From assembly GCF_002420705.1 (NCBI RefSeq), contig NZ_DIIM01000021.1:340418-404417 (forward strand): a stretch of DNA of 64,000 nt, in the 5' to 3' direction. The first letter of the stretch is position 1. Each line of letters starts with the position of its first letter. The position numbers and the translations under genes were made by a program. The notes under the pieces are model-generated. The model searched no databases and was not told where the DNA came from. It saw only the letters and a list, made by a program, of their open reading frames with translations. The DNA is from Sphingobacterium sp. UBA5670 (GTDB taxonomy: Bacteria; Bacteroidota; Bacteroidia; Sphingobacteriales; Sphingobacteriaceae). Positions 1-8,435 of this stretch are shown one piece after another.

Positions 1-834
1 CTGAAATAAAGCAATCGCCTGCGGGTTGCCCAATACTTCCTCCTCAAACTCTTCCTGGACAAAAGTTTCCTTTTCCTTAAAGTAATTCATGGATTTGTTC
101 ATCAGATCAATCTTGTCCGCTTTCTCCAATTCAAATGTTTCGTCTAATTTTTCCTGAACAAAGTTTTTATACACTTTTAGATAATTACCTGTCTGGTTGA
201 AATTGTCATTCCGGACGCGTAGTTGTAAAAATTCATCCTTCCAATACACCGCCTCCTGTTGACGATTTGTCTGATCGAGAACCAGCACCTTATAACCTTC
301 TTCTTCTTCTACATTGATAATAATACAGCCTTTGTCCAGTTTATTGATATTGATCGCCTCCTGCTCATATTCCAGCATAAAAGCTCCTTGTTCCGGATAC
401 ACTTTCAGATAGGTCTCCTTATTTTCGGATTTGAATATACCAATGGCATCATGTTCCTCTCCTTCTATCTGAACATTCTTTAAGGCAACAATATACACCT
501 CGCCCCCCTTTATTTTTGGATGGCTAGATACTTCATAAAGGTGTTTTGAAATCTGTTGTGAGAAATCGTGAAATGGAAGCTGCTCTCTAAAATATTGTCT
601 TACAAAATAAAAAACTTCATTGAGCTCCAACTCTTCATTAGGATGATATAGGCGGTATACCTCATTCACCTTCGCAAAAGGACTCATAAAATACTGCATC
701 AACAATCCAGGTAACACTTCATCTCCTTCAAGAGAAACAGGTGCATCTGACAAAATATAAAATTCATCTTGTGCCTTATTGCCCACACGATGAACAGACA
801 ATGCTTCGAACGTCGCATCTTGGTGAAAAAACAT
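1..834 (-). CDS. Nucleoid-associated protein, NA37/YejK-like (partial)
   Basis: The reading frame opens at 834 and runs without a stop through base 1, so the C-terminus lies outside the window; 278 codons are visible. The protein begins MFFHQDATFEAL and is acidic, with a run of glutamates near residue 180. It resembles the 37-kDa nucleoid-associated protein family (PF04245), whose members bind DNA and the nucleoid. Family assignment rests on overall pattern and length only, with no catalytic motif to check. It is co-directional with the histone-deacetylase-like gene, whose stop codon lies about 10 bases upstream, so the two probably share a transcript. Confidence 0.72.
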   Translation of the reverse strand, partial: MFFHQDATFEALSVHRVGNKAQDEFYILSDAPVSLEGDEVLPGLLMQYFMSPFAKVNEVYRLYHPNEELELNEVFYFVRQYFREQLPFHDFSQQISKHLYEVSSHPKIKGGEVYIVALKNVQIEGEEHDAIGIFKSENKETYLKVYPEQGAFMLEYEQEAININKLDKGCIIINVEEEEGYKVLVLDQTNRQQEAVYWKDEFLQLRVRNDNFNQTGNYLKVYKNFVQEKLDETFELEKADKIDLMNKSMNYFKEKETFVQEEFEEEVLGNPQAIALFQ

Positions 835-843
835 ATTCTTATC

Positions 844-1770
844 TTATAAATTATATAAATCTATTGCTATTTTAAAAGTCTGACAATGTGCATTGACAAT
901 ATCTTTAATTTCGGGAGAATACCCTCCCCCCATACTCACCTGAACCGGAATATTGTATCCATGGCACATCTGAAAGACCAATTCATCCCGTCGGCTGCAG
1001 GTCTCGGGACTTAAACCTAATTTCCCCAGTTTATCTGTTTTCAATATATCCACACCGGCCTGGTAAAAAACAAAATCTGGTTCAATCCGCCTAAACAAAT
1101 CGGATAAACTATCTTCCAATAATACCAGATATTCCTGATCCCGAATGTTATCTGCTAAGCCAATATCCAGATAAGAACGCTGTTTTACAAATGGATAATT
1201 TTTCTCGCCATGCATAGAAAAAGTAAATACCTGTTTATGCCCCTCAAAAATATGGGCAGTACCATTTCCTTGATGCACATCAAGGTCTATGATGAGGATG
1301 CGGCTAGCGTATCTGTGCTTCAGCAAATAGCCCGCTGCAGTAGCTTGATCATTCATCAAACAGAAGCCTTCGCCAAAATCATAACCTGCATGATGCGTCC
1401 CCCCGGCGATGCTAAAAGCAACACCATACTCAAGGGCATATTTAGCACTTTGAATTGCTCCTTCCAAAATATAACGTTCCCGATCAACAAGACTTTGGCT
1501 CAACGGAAAACCTATTCTTCGGATCATTTTAGTATCTAGGGTCAAATCAAATAGCTGTTTGACATAGACTGGATCATGCACCAGGCAACATGATTCAAAG
1601 CTCGCAAGTTCAGGACTGAAAAAATTAGACTCGTCCGCCATCCCCTCATGTTTTAACTGTAAAGGAATCAACTCGTATTTCAGCATCGGAAAACGATGCC
1701 CCTCTTTGACAGGGTGAACAAATTCTGAACGAAAAGCTATCTTAAGCACCTTAAATCTAATATTACTCAT
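844..1770 (-). CDS. Histone deacetylase family protein (AcuC-like)
   Basis: This is a zinc-dependent deacetylase of the arginase/HDAC fold. In bacteria such enzymes act on acetylated small molecules, polyamines or protein lysines; the substrate here is unknown. The hallmarks are visible: GGTHHAG with the paired active-site histidines near residues 126-127, a zinc-ligand DxDVHxGNGT segment near residues 162-170, and a later AGVD carrying the third zinc-ligand Asp. The frame is open upstream to 1869, but those 33 residues (serine/phenylalanine-rich) do not look like family sequence. The ATG at 1770 (MSNIRFKVLKIAF) gives 308 residues, the usual size. It diverges from yceH, which starts about 140 bp away. 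Confidence 0.85.
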   Translation of the reverse strand: MSNIRFKVLKIAFRSEFVHPVKEGHRFPMLKYELIPLQLKHEGMADESNFFSPELASFESCCLVHDPVYVKQLFDLTLDTKMIRRIGFPLSQSLVDRERYILEGAIQSAKYALEYGVAFSIAGGTHHAGYDFGEGFCLMNDQATAAGYLLKHRYASRILIIDLDVHQGNGTAHIFEGHKQVFTFSMHGEKNYPFVKQRSYLDIGLADNIRDQEYLVLLEDSLSDLFRRIEPDFVFYQAGVDILKTDKLGKLGLSPETCSRRDELVFQMCHGYNIPVQVSMGGGYSPEIKDIVNAHCQTFKIAIDLYNL

Positions 1771-1907
1771 GCGAAGATAAGAAAAAGATCTTTTGGAGTT
1801 ATAGGAGAAAAAGGGCATCTTTGAGAAGGAACAATCCGGCAAGCCAATGTTATGTTGCCATAACAGCATACTTGCATTCGATCATAAATTTATATTCTTG
1901 AAAATAA

Positions 1908-2549
1908 ATGGAAACAACTAATTTGCCCCAATTGTCTGCCATGGAACAACGTGTGCTAGGCTCACTAATCGAAAAATCAAAAGTAACCCCAGAATATTAT
2001 CCGATGACGATCAACAGCTTACAAGCTGCTTGCAACCAAAAAACTTCCCGCAAACCGGTTGTACAATATAACGAAGAAGATATTGTCTCTACTTTAGACT
2101 TATTGAAGAAAAAGGGATTAATATCGACAGTTGTTGGTGGTGGATCTCGTGTGACCAAGTATAAACACAATTTTGCTATCCAATTTCCACTCATCCCGTC
2201 TGAATTAGCCATTATCTGTTTATTGCTTCTCAGAGGACCAATGACTGCGGGCGAAATCAATTCGAATTCGGGTCGGCTTTATGAATTTGAGTCATTGAGG
2301 GAAATAAATGAACAATTGGAAAAATTGGCACAAGAAGGCTATCTTAAGTCCTTACCTAAACAAATGGGCCATAAAGAAGTCCGCTACATCCATTTATTAG
2401 GAGAAATCAATCTGGAGGCCTATGAAAATAGTGGTCCAGTGAGCAGCTCCTCGAACGACCAGATCTTACTCGATCGAATTGGACAATTGGAACAGGAAGT
2501 TACAACTTTGAAACAGCAATTTCAGGATCTCTGGGATGAATTACATTAA
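1908..2549 (+). CDS. YceH family protein (DUF480)
   Basis: This 213-residue protein matches the YceH/DUF480 family. It has two consecutive winged-helix domains, beginning LSAMEQRVLGSLIEKSKVTPEYYPMT near residue 8, where the conserved tyrosine/proline-rich turn is intact. A C-terminal coiled coil spans roughly residues 185-210 (ILLDRIGQLEQEVTTLKQQF). Family function is poorly defined; the fold suggests DNA or protein binding. The stop codon abuts the MFS gene, whose ATG lies 6 bases later, so the two are probably co-transcribed. The MFS and DUF72 genes follow with almost no spacing. Confidence 0.87.
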   Translation: METTNLPQLSAMEQRVLGSLIEKSKVTPEYYPMTINSLQAACNQKTSRKPVVQYNEEDIVSTLDLLKKKGLISTVVGGGSRVTKYKHNFAIQFPLIPSELAIICLLLLRGPMTAGEINSNSGRLYEFESLREINEQLEKLAQEGYLKSLPKQMGHKEVRYIHLLGEINLEAYENSGPVSSSSNDQILLDRIGQLEQEVTTLKQQFQDLWDELH

Positions 2550-2555
2550 TTGCTC

Positions 2556-3746
2556 ATGTCGCAAACAATAGATTCCAAAAACGAAATACCCAAAGCAACC
2601 CTATGGCTGATGACCATCGCCACAGGCTTAGTTGTCGCCAATAATTATTACAATCAACCACTATTGGGCTTGATTGCCAAAGACCTACATATTGACGAGG
2701 CTATGGTCAGTAATTCGGCCATGTTAACGCAGATCGGATATGCCTTTGGCCTGTTACTAATCGTTCCTTTAGGGGATATGTTTAAAAGAAAGAAAATGAT
2801 CTTGATCGATTTCTTTTTCATTATTTTTTCTTTGGTAGGCATGGCCATGTCCACTTCTATCCTATCCATATTGCTATTCAGCTTTCTGATAGGTTTCACA
2901 TCTGTTATTCCACAGGTTTTTGTGCCCATGGCAGCCGAACTTGCAAGCAAAGAAAAGCAGGCTTCAGCGATAGGTATGGTTATGTCGGGTCTGCTGATCG
3001 GTATATTACTCTCTAGAGTTGTAAGCGGGTTTATTGGCTCCTACTTCGGATGGCGCGAAATGTATTGGATAGCGTCAGCAATTATGGTCATTACAGCCAT
3101 CACCATCGCATTCAAGCTACCAGAGGTACTGCCTAATTTCAAAGGTTCTTATCGCGAATTGATGCGATCAGTCTGGAACTTTGCCAGGAAACAACCTGTA
3201 TTACAGTTGGCAGCATTTCGTGGTGCCATGGGATTTGGGGCTTTCTCTGCTTTTTTTACGACACTTGTATTCCACCTGGAAGGCCCTCCTTTCTTCGATG
3301 GGCCAGCAACCGCCGGAGCATTTGGACTTGTGGGGGCCTGCGGTGCGCTTGCAGCCGCTTTTGTAAACAGATTGACCATATATATCGGTAAAGCCAGAAT
3401 TATCTTATACGCTATTCTATTGATGCTGCTTAGCTGGCTATTATTCGCCCTCTTCGGCAATTACTATTGGGGCCTGATCCTTGGTGTTATTCTCATCGAT
3501 CTTGGCCTACAGTCGATGCATATCCTGAATCAAAGCGATTTCTATGCGCTAAACCTCGGGGCCAACAACCGACTAAATACCGTATATATGGTCAGCTATT
3601 TTATTGGTGGATCAACAGGCACTTTTTTTGCTGCACAAGCATGGCAACACTTCCAATGGCCCGGTGTTATTTTCGTAGGCACATGTTATACGCTGTTGGC
3701 CTTGTTGGCTCATCTATTATTTGATTATAAATTAAGAAAAAACTGA
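2556..3746 (+). CDS. MFS transporter
   Basis: A 396-residue integral membrane protein with about twelve hydrophobic segments, typical of a major facilitator superfamily exporter. The short motif GDMFKRKKM lies in the loop after the second membrane segment, where MFS proteins carry their GxxxDRxGRR-like signature. N-terminal text such as TGLVVANNYYNQPLLG resembles the sugar-efflux/YgaY-like branch of proton-driven exporters. A TTG at 2550 would add two residues, but the ATG at 2556 is the better start. The gene follows yceH directly and precedes the DUF72 gene by one base. The substrate cannot be told from sequence. Confidence 0.87.
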   Translation: MSQTIDSKNEIPKATLWLMTIATGLVVANNYYNQPLLGLIAKDLHIDEAMVSNSAMLTQIGYAFGLLLIVPLGDMFKRKKMILIDFFFIIFSLVGMAMSTSILSILLFSFLIGFTSVIPQVFVPMAAELASKEKQASAIGMVMSGLLIGILLSRVVSGFIGSYFGWREMYWIASAIMVITAITIAFKLPEVLPNFKGSYRELMRSVWNFARKQPVLQLAAFRGAMGFGAFSAFFTTLVFHLEGPPFFDGPATAGAFGLVGACGALAAAFVNRLTIYIGKARIILYAILLMLLSWLLFALFGNYYWGLILGVILIDLGLQSMHILNQSDFYALNLGANNRLNTVYMVSYFIGGSTGTFFAAQAWQHFQWPGVIFVGTCYTLLALLAHLLFDYKLRKN

Positions 3747-3747
3747 T

Positions 3748-4635
3748 ATGAAATTCGGCCAAGTAGAACATCCCGAGGAAATCGATTTTACCCTTCCTCC
3801 TACTACACCAGAAACCTTAACCTTATTACAGCACTTCAAAATAGACAAACCTTTTGAGGTATATGTAGGCTGTGCAAAATGGAATAAACAAGATTTAAAA
3901 GGCTTTTATCCCAGAGGTACAAAAGACGAACTTGCTTATTACTCCACACAGTTTAACAGCGTTGAACTCAATGCTACATTCTACAATTCACCTGGCATAG
4001 ACCAGGTAGAGACCTGGAAAAAGAAAACACCTGCTAACTTCAAGTTCTTCCCTAAAATACCACAATCCATCAGCCATTTCAGCAGACTACTGAATACCGG
4101 TGATAAAGTAAAATTATTTACGGACTCCATTGTTCATTTCGATGAAAAACTGGGAATGGCTTTTCTTCAGATGCACGACAATTATAATCCAAAGGACATG
4201 GCCCGTTTAAAACTATTTCTTCATGACTGGCCAAAAGAGGTCCCGCTAGCGTTGGAAGTCCGAAATAAAGATTGGTTTTCCAAACTCGAAGTAACAAAAG
4301 AACTCTATGCACTGTTGGAGGAAACCAATGTGACCAATGTACTGGTCGATACTGCAGGCCGGAGAGATATGCTCCATATGCGCTTGACCACGCCGATTGC
4401 TTTCGTACGGTATGTAGGTGCAAATCATGCATCAGACTATGATCGACTGGATCAATGGATCGATGTGCTGAAACTATGGCGGGAAAACGGGTTGCAAAAA
4501 TTGTATTTCTTTATCCACCAGAACATTGAGATAGAATCACCATTACTGGCGACGCATTTTATCAAAAAACTGAATACAACATTCGACTTGGATCTAACCT
4601 ATCCCAACAAAAACACAGGAAATACTTTATTCTAA
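3748..4635 (+). CDS. DUF72 domain-containing protein
   Basis: This 295-residue protein belongs to the DUF72 (YecE-like) TIM-barrel family. The visible pattern is YVGCAKWNKQDLKGFYP near residue 39, then QFNSVELNATFYNSP, then FKFFPKIPQSISH, and later LALEVRNKDWF. The family has no firmly established reaction. The ATG comes one base after the MFS stop, so it is the last gene of the yceH-MFS-DUF72 unit. A bidirectional terminator lies 70 bp downstream and separates it from enolase on the other strand. Confidence 0.88.
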   Translation: MKFGQVEHPEEIDFTLPPTTPETLTLLQHFKIDKPFEVYVGCAKWNKQDLKGFYPRGTKDELAYYSTQFNSVELNATFYNSPGIDQVETWKKKTPANFKFFPKIPQSISHFSRLLNTGDKVKLFTDSIVHFDEKLGMAFLQMHDNYNPKDMARLKLFLHDWPKEVPLALEVRNKDWFSKLEVTKELYALLEETNVTNVLVDTAGRRDMLHMRLTTPIAFVRYVGANHASDYDRLDQWIDVLKLWRENGLQKLYFFIHQNIEIESPLLATHFIKKLNTTFDLDLTYPNKNTGNTLF

Positions 4636-4705
4636 GACAGGATATCAGATCTGGTGCTAGAGGCAACGATAGAAAAGATCATTGAGGATATTTTGCACAA
4701 AAAAA

Positions 4706-4735
4706 AGCCGAAGTAGAAGATACTTCGGCTTTTTA
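4706..4735. terminator. Bidirectional rho-independent terminator
   Basis: Ten-base stem AGCCGAAGTA / TACTTCGGCT with a 5-base loop, an A-run before it and a T-run after it. It can therefore serve the DUF72 gene on the plus strand and enolase on the minus strand. Confidence 0.9.
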
Positions 4736-4756
4736 TATTAAAAATCAAACTTTAGC

Positions 4757-6052
4757 TTATTTTTTAGCGTATTTAAAGTTTTTACCGATGAAACGGGCAT
4801 TACCACCCAATTCCTCTTCGATACGCAACAATTGATTGTATTTAGCCATACGGTCAGAACGTGAAGCAGAACCAGTTTTGATCTGTCCACAGTTCAATGC
4901 TACAGCTAAGTCAGCGATAGTCGCATCTTCAGTCTCGCCCGAACGGTGTGACATCACAGAAGTATAACCAGAATTTTGAGCTAAAGTAACCGCATTGATT
5001 GTTTCAGTCAATGAACCGATTTGATTTACTTTCACTAAAATTGAATTTGCTGTATGGGTATCAATTCCTTGTTGAAGACGTTTTGTATTTGTAACAAAAA
5101 GATCATCACCTACTAATTGAACATGGTCACCGATTTTGTCAGTCAATGTTTTCCATCCAGCCCAATCATCTTCAGCCATACCATCTTCGATAGAAATAAT
5201 AGGATATTTAGCTGTTAATTCAGCCAAATAGCTTGCTTGTTCTTCACTAGAACGTACAGCACCTTTATCACCTTCAAATTTCGTATAATCGTATTTACCG
5301 TCTTTGTAGAACTCAGAAGAAGCACAATCCAACGCTAAACAAACATCTTGGCCTGGTTTGTAACCAGCGATTTCAATCGCTTTCAAAACTGTTTCGATAG
5401 CATCTTCAGTACCTTCAAAAGTTGGCGCGAAACCACCTTCATCACCTACTGCAGTTGAAAGACCTCTGTCATGTAAAATCTTTTTCAAGGTATGGAAAAC
5501 CTCAGTACCCCAACGCAAAGCCTCAGAGAATGAAGGCGCACCCACAGGCATGATCATAAATTCTTGGAATGCGATAGGTGCATCAGAGTGTGAACCACCA
5601 TTGATGATATTCATCATAGGAATAGGTAACGTGTTCGCATTTACACCACCGATATAACGGTATAATGGTTGACGTGACTCTTGTGCAGCAGCTTTAGCAA
5701 CAGCTAAAGAAACACCTAAAATAGCATTTGCACCTAAATTTCCTTTATTCTCGCTACCGTCTAAATCAATCATGATTTTATCGATGGCATTTTGCTCGAA
5801 AACATCTACACCTTCTAGTGCTTTTGCAATTTTAGTGTTTACATTCTCAACAGCTTTCAAAACACCTTTTCCTAGATATTTTGACTTGTCGCCATCACGC
5901 AATTCTACTGCTTCGTGAATACCAGTTGAAGCACCTGAAGGAACAGCTGCACGACCAACAAAACCATTTTGTGTAGTAACATCTACCTCAATTGTAGGGT
6001 TACCGCGCGAATCCAAAATTTGACGCGCATGAACATCGATAATTAAACTCAT
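4757..6052 (-). CDS. eno: Enolase
   Basis: Phosphopyruvate hydratase of glycolysis converts 2-phosphoglycerate to phosphoenolpyruvate in the cytosol. The 431-residue length is normal. The N-terminus has the canonical IDVHARQILDSRGNPTIEVDV. The catalytic and magnesium-binding segments are present: VGDEGGFAP near residue 205, SIEDGMAEDDW near 288, and the signature SHRSGETED near 370. It is monocistronic: it has its own upstream -7 element (6131-6138), the carA terminator lies further upstream, and a strong bidirectional terminator follows. Confidence 0.98.
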   Translation of the reverse strand: MSLIIDVHARQILDSRGNPTIEVDVTTQNGFVGRAAVPSGASTGIHEAVELRDGDKSKYLGKGVLKAVENVNTKIAKALEGVDVFEQNAIDKIMIDLDGSENKGNLGANAILGVSLAVAKAAAQESRQPLYRYIGGVNANTLPIPMMNIINGGSHSDAPIAFQEFMIMPVGAPSFSEALRWGTEVFHTLKKILHDRGLSTAVGDEGGFAPTFEGTEDAIETVLKAIEIAGYKPGQDVCLALDCASSEFYKDGKYDYTKFEGDKGAVRSSEEQASYLAELTAKYPIISIEDGMAEDDWAGWKTLTDKIGDHVQLVGDDLFVTNTKRLQQGIDTHTANSILVKVNQIGSLTETINAVTLAQNSGYTSVMSHRSGETEDATIADLAVALNCGQIKTGSASRSDRMAKYNQLLRIEEELGGNARFIGKNFKYAKK

Positions 6053-6130
6053 CTCTTTATTAGACTATAATTTATTTTCATTACTTAGTGTAAATAAGAC
6101 ACACTCTTATCTACAGACATTTTTCACAAT

Positions 6131-6138
6131 CAAATATA
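6131..6138 (-). promoter_or_regulatory. Probable -7 promoter element of eno
   Basis: On the minus strand this reads TATATTTG, a full match to the Bacteroidota TAnnTTTG element, 79 bp before the enolase ATG. I found no good TTTG at the -33 position, so this is a partial match. Confidence 0.5.
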
Positions 6139-6215
6139 ATAAAAAATGTATTTATTCCCCTATTTATTATGAATAAAATATGCCCCATCGGCATAACTGT
6201 TCAAATAAATACAAT

Positions 6216-6246
6216 AAAAAACCCTTCAAGATCTGAAGGGTTTTTT
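6216..6246 (-). terminator. Rho-independent terminator after carA
   Basis: Stem ACCCTTCA / TGAAGGGT with a short loop, flanked by A and T runs, 18 bp downstream of the carA stop codon. It separates carA from the enolase promoter. Confidence 0.85.
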
Positions 6247-6263
6247 ATATAATATTGTACAAT

Positions 6264-7364
6264 TTAGTTTTTGATCATCGCTACAAAATCATCAAACAAA
6301 TAGCGCGAGTCATGAGGGCCCGGTGATGATTCTGGGTGATATTGCACCGAAAATGCTTTCTGTCCTTTGATACAGATACCTTCAATAGACTGATCGTTCA
6401 AATTAACGTGTGTAATTTCGACGTTCTCAGAATTTTGGATATCTTCAGCCACAACTCCGAAACCGTGGTTCTGCGAAGTAATTTCACAACGATTAGCAAT
6501 AATGTTTTTCACTGGGTGATTGATACCGCGGTGTCCATTATGCAATTTGCTTGTGCGGATACCATTTGCCAATGCCAAGATCTGGTGACCTAAACAAATA
6601 CCAAACATAGGTTTATTTGCATTCAAAATAGCTTTTACCGTGTCGATTGCATAATCCATCGGCGCAGGATCGCCAGGGCCATTGGAAATGAAATAACCAT
6701 CGGGATTCCATTTTTCCATTTCCTCGAATGTTGTTTTCGCAGGAAAAACCTTTGTATATACATCGCGAGCCTCAAAATTGCGCAAGATATTTTTCTTGAT
6801 TCCTAAGTCCAAAACTGCAACACGCAACGAAGCATTTTCATTGCCGAAGAAATAAGGTTCAGCTGTTGTCACTTTTGAAGACAACTCAAGTCCATCCATT
6901 GAAGGGACTTCAGCTAATTGACGTTTTAATTCCTCAACATCCAATGTTTCTGAAGAAATAATCGCATTCATCGCACCTTTATCGCGGATATGTCGCACCA
7001 ATGAACGGGTATCTACATCAGAAATACCAACTAAATTACCCTCTTCAAAGTAGTTTTGTATAGATTCATCAGCCATTTTACGGCTGTAGTTAATGTTGTA
7101 GTTCTTACAAACTAGTCCCGCAATCTGAATTTGATTTGATTCGGTATCGTCCTCATCAATACCATAGTTACCAATATGGGCATTGGTCGTTACCATGATT
7201 TGTCCAAAATAAGATGGATCTGTAAAAATCTCTTGATAACCAGTTGTTCCTGTATTGAAACAGATTTCCCCAGTAGTCGTACCAATTTTACCAGCGGCTT
7301 TACCGTGATAAACTGTACCATCTTCTAAAACTAAAATTGCAGGCAATTTGCTGTAGTTGGTCAT
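6264..7364 (-). CDS. carA: Carbamoyl-phosphate synthase, small (glutaminase) subunit
   Basis: Hydrolyses glutamine and channels ammonia to the large subunit CarB for carbamoyl phosphate, the precursor of pyrimidines and arginine. The protein has 366 residues. The N-terminal domain shows LVLEDGTVYHGKAAG and FNTGTTGYQEIFTDPSY. The C-terminal class I amidotransferase domain has the nucleophile elbow GICLGHQ and the catalytic His/Glu in QYHPESSPGP near residues 343-345. carB is not adjacent in this window. A promoter, a 24-codon ORF and a terminator-like hairpin lie in the 190-bp leader, which may regulate it. Confidence 0.97.
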   Translation of the reverse strand: MTNYSKLPAILVLEDGTVYHGKAAGKIGTTTGEICFNTGTTGYQEIFTDPSYFGQIMVTTNAHIGNYGIDEDDTESNQIQIAGLVCKNYNINYSRKMADESIQNYFEEGNLVGISDVDTRSLVRHIRDKGAMNAIISSETLDVEELKRQLAEVPSMDGLELSSKVTTAEPYFFGNENASLRVAVLDLGIKKNILRNFEARDVYTKVFPAKTTFEEMEKWNPDGYFISNGPGDPAPMDYAIDTVKAILNANKPMFGICLGHQILALANGIRTSKLHNGHRGINHPVKNIIANRCEITSQNHGFGVVAEDIQNSENVEITHVNLNDQSIEGICIKGQKAFSVQYHPESSPGPHDSRYLFDDFVAMIKN

Positions 7365-7432
7365 TATCGATGTAATATTATAAAATGTGTATCCTTACTT
7401 TTATGAATTTTAAAGCGTTCTTCATTGGATAT

Positions 7433-7455
7433 AAAAAAAGCCCTCAAATGGGCTA
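7433..7455 (-). terminator. Terminator or attenuator in the carA leader
   Basis: On the minus strand this reads AGCCC, a 6-base loop, GGGCT, then seven T residues. It lies between the promoter at 7545-7575 and the carA ATG, so it could terminate carA transcripts early. It could also simply end transcripts of the DUF2752 gene upstream. Confidence 0.6.
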
Positions 7456-7463
7456 AATATCAA

Positions 7464-7538
7464 TTAACAATGCATCATAACGATTGACAAACCGTTTCCT
7501 AAGGCACCCACCAATAAAGACTCTACTTTAATTTTCAC
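7464..7538 (-). CDS. Possible 24-codon leader peptide upstream of carA
   Basis: A GTG-initiated frame of 24 residues (MKIKVESLLVGALGNGLSIV then MMHC) begins where transcription from the predicted promoter at 7545-7575 should start, and ends about 8 bp before the terminator-like hairpin. This layout resembles a leader-peptide attenuator. There is no independent sign of translation, no run of a regulatory codon, and the start would be almost leaderless, so this is a hypothesis. Confidence 0.25.
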   Translation of the reverse strand: MKIKVESLLVGALGNGLSIVMMHC

Positions 7539-7544
7539 GGGAGA

Positions 7545-7575
7545 CAAAGTTACGACATATCACTTAAAAGTGAAA
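7545..7575 (-). promoter_or_regulatory. Promoter of the carA leader
   Basis: Minus-strand TAACTTTG at 7545-7552 fully matches the Bacteroidota -7 element. TTTC lies 19 bp upstream at the -33 position (one mismatch to TTTG). The spacer contains the inverted repeat CACTT/AAGTG (7561-7572), which could be an operator. Confidence 0.65.
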
Positions 7576-7590
7576 ACATTTTTTGTTTTT

Positions 7591-7902
7591 TTATTGTTCA
7601 ACTAATTTCTTCCTCCAAAACGCTGCAAAGTCTCTCAAAATCAAAACGATCAATAAGGGAACAAGCATATAAATCAGTGGATTCGTTAGCCAGGCTTCCC
7701 GCCACTCCAAGCGCAGCAAGGCAATCAACGCGGTCGTAAGACCGCATCCCGGACAATCATACCCACTCACAGCCTTCCAAAGGCAAGGAACAAGAATATG
7801 GATATCCATGAAAAGATATAAGCTTATAGCAATTCCGAAATACCCCAATACCAACGAATAGATCCAATGATACTTAAGGTATTTCAGTAAGATATAAATC
7901 AT
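7591..7902 (-). CDS. DUF2752 membrane protein
   Basis: This 103-residue protein has three hydrophobic segments (about residues 12-32, 55-65 and 75-92). It carries the DUF2752 core CLWKAVSGYDCPGCGLTTALIALL, in which the two cysteines of CPGCG and the preceding Cys are family hallmarks. The function of the family is unknown; it is often paired with TM2 proteins in Bacteroidota. Its ATG touches the stop codon of the TM2 gene (shared base 7902), so the pair is translationally coupled. Confidence 0.85.
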   Translation of the reverse strand: MIYILLKYLKYHWIYSLVLGYFGIAISLYLFMDIHILVPCLWKAVSGYDCPGCGLTTALIALLRLEWREAWLTNPLIYMLVPLLIVLILRDFAAFWRKKLVEQ

Positions 7903-8258
7903 TAATTATTGTTTATCGGACTTTTAATGTAATTACCATCTGCATCCTTATATTTACCAACAATAATCATAATCAAATCGATCAGATACCAAATTCCGCA
8001 TCCTCCCAAAGTCAGCAACTGAATCACTGCGGTACCTATTTGGCCCAAGTAGAAACGATGTGCGCCAAATGGCCCAAGAAAAAAGCAAAACAACAGCGCC
8101 GGCAGCCATCTGTCATCCTGAAACGTGTTATTTTGTTGCTGAAAGGGTTGGTTAGCGTAAAATATAGGCTGCCTTACTCCGCAATAAGGACAAACCTCGG
8201 CCTTGATATTGATCAACTTGCCACATTCTACGCAATACTTTTCGTCTTCTGTTTTCAT
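7902..8258 (-). CDS. TM2 domain protein with N-terminal zinc ribbon
   Basis: This 118-residue protein begins with a zinc ribbon, CVECGKLINIKAEVCPYCGV (residues 9-28, two CxxC pairs). After a glutamine-rich linker comes a TM2 domain (about residues 50-105): LLFCFFLGPFGAHRFYLGQ, a turn, then GGCGIWYLIDLIMII. The GxxGxHRFYLG and GGCGIWYLID elements are diagnostic of the TM2 family. Its role is unknown. It overlaps the DUF2752 gene by one base and lies downstream of the obgE terminator, so it forms a separate two-gene operon. Confidence 0.88.
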   Translation of the reverse strand: MKTEDEKYCVECGKLINIKAEVCPYCGVRQPIFYANQPFQQQNNTFQDDRWLPALLFCFFLGPFGAHRFYLGQIGTAVIQLLTLGGCGIWYLIDLIMIIVGKYKDADGNYIKSPINNN

Positions 8259-8381
8259 TTAGATTTAATTTGGTGATGGAACTAAAAAACAGTCGTCCAT
8301 CCAGGATAAAATAATAGCATGAAATTAACAAAAAAACTTATAAAATGTTCTTTTTTTAGCAACATATAGAATTTAATAGAA

Positions 8382-8420
8382 ACAGAAAAGGCGCTTCACG
8401 GTGTGGAGCGCCTTTTCTGT
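8382..8420 (-). terminator. Strong rho-independent terminator after obgE
   Basis: Inverted repeat with arms of about 14 bases (ACAGAAAAGGCGCT / AGCGCCTTTTCTGT) around an 11-base loop, starting 16 bp after the obgE stop. A/T runs sit inside the stem base. Confidence 0.88.
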
Positions 8421-8435
8421 TTATGTATTCAACTT

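Noticed and set aside
259..483. ORF on the plus strand opposite the nucleoid-associated protein
   Set aside because: Hydrophobic low-information antisense frame; the minus strand carries an uninterrupted protein-like frame through it.
844..1869. Longer histone-deacetylase start at 1869
   Set aside because: The extra 33 residues do not resemble the family and the internal ATG at 1770 gives the normal length.
3149..3460. Minus-strand ORF within the MFS gene
   Set aside because: Shadow of the transporter reading frame, with no start context or neighbours.
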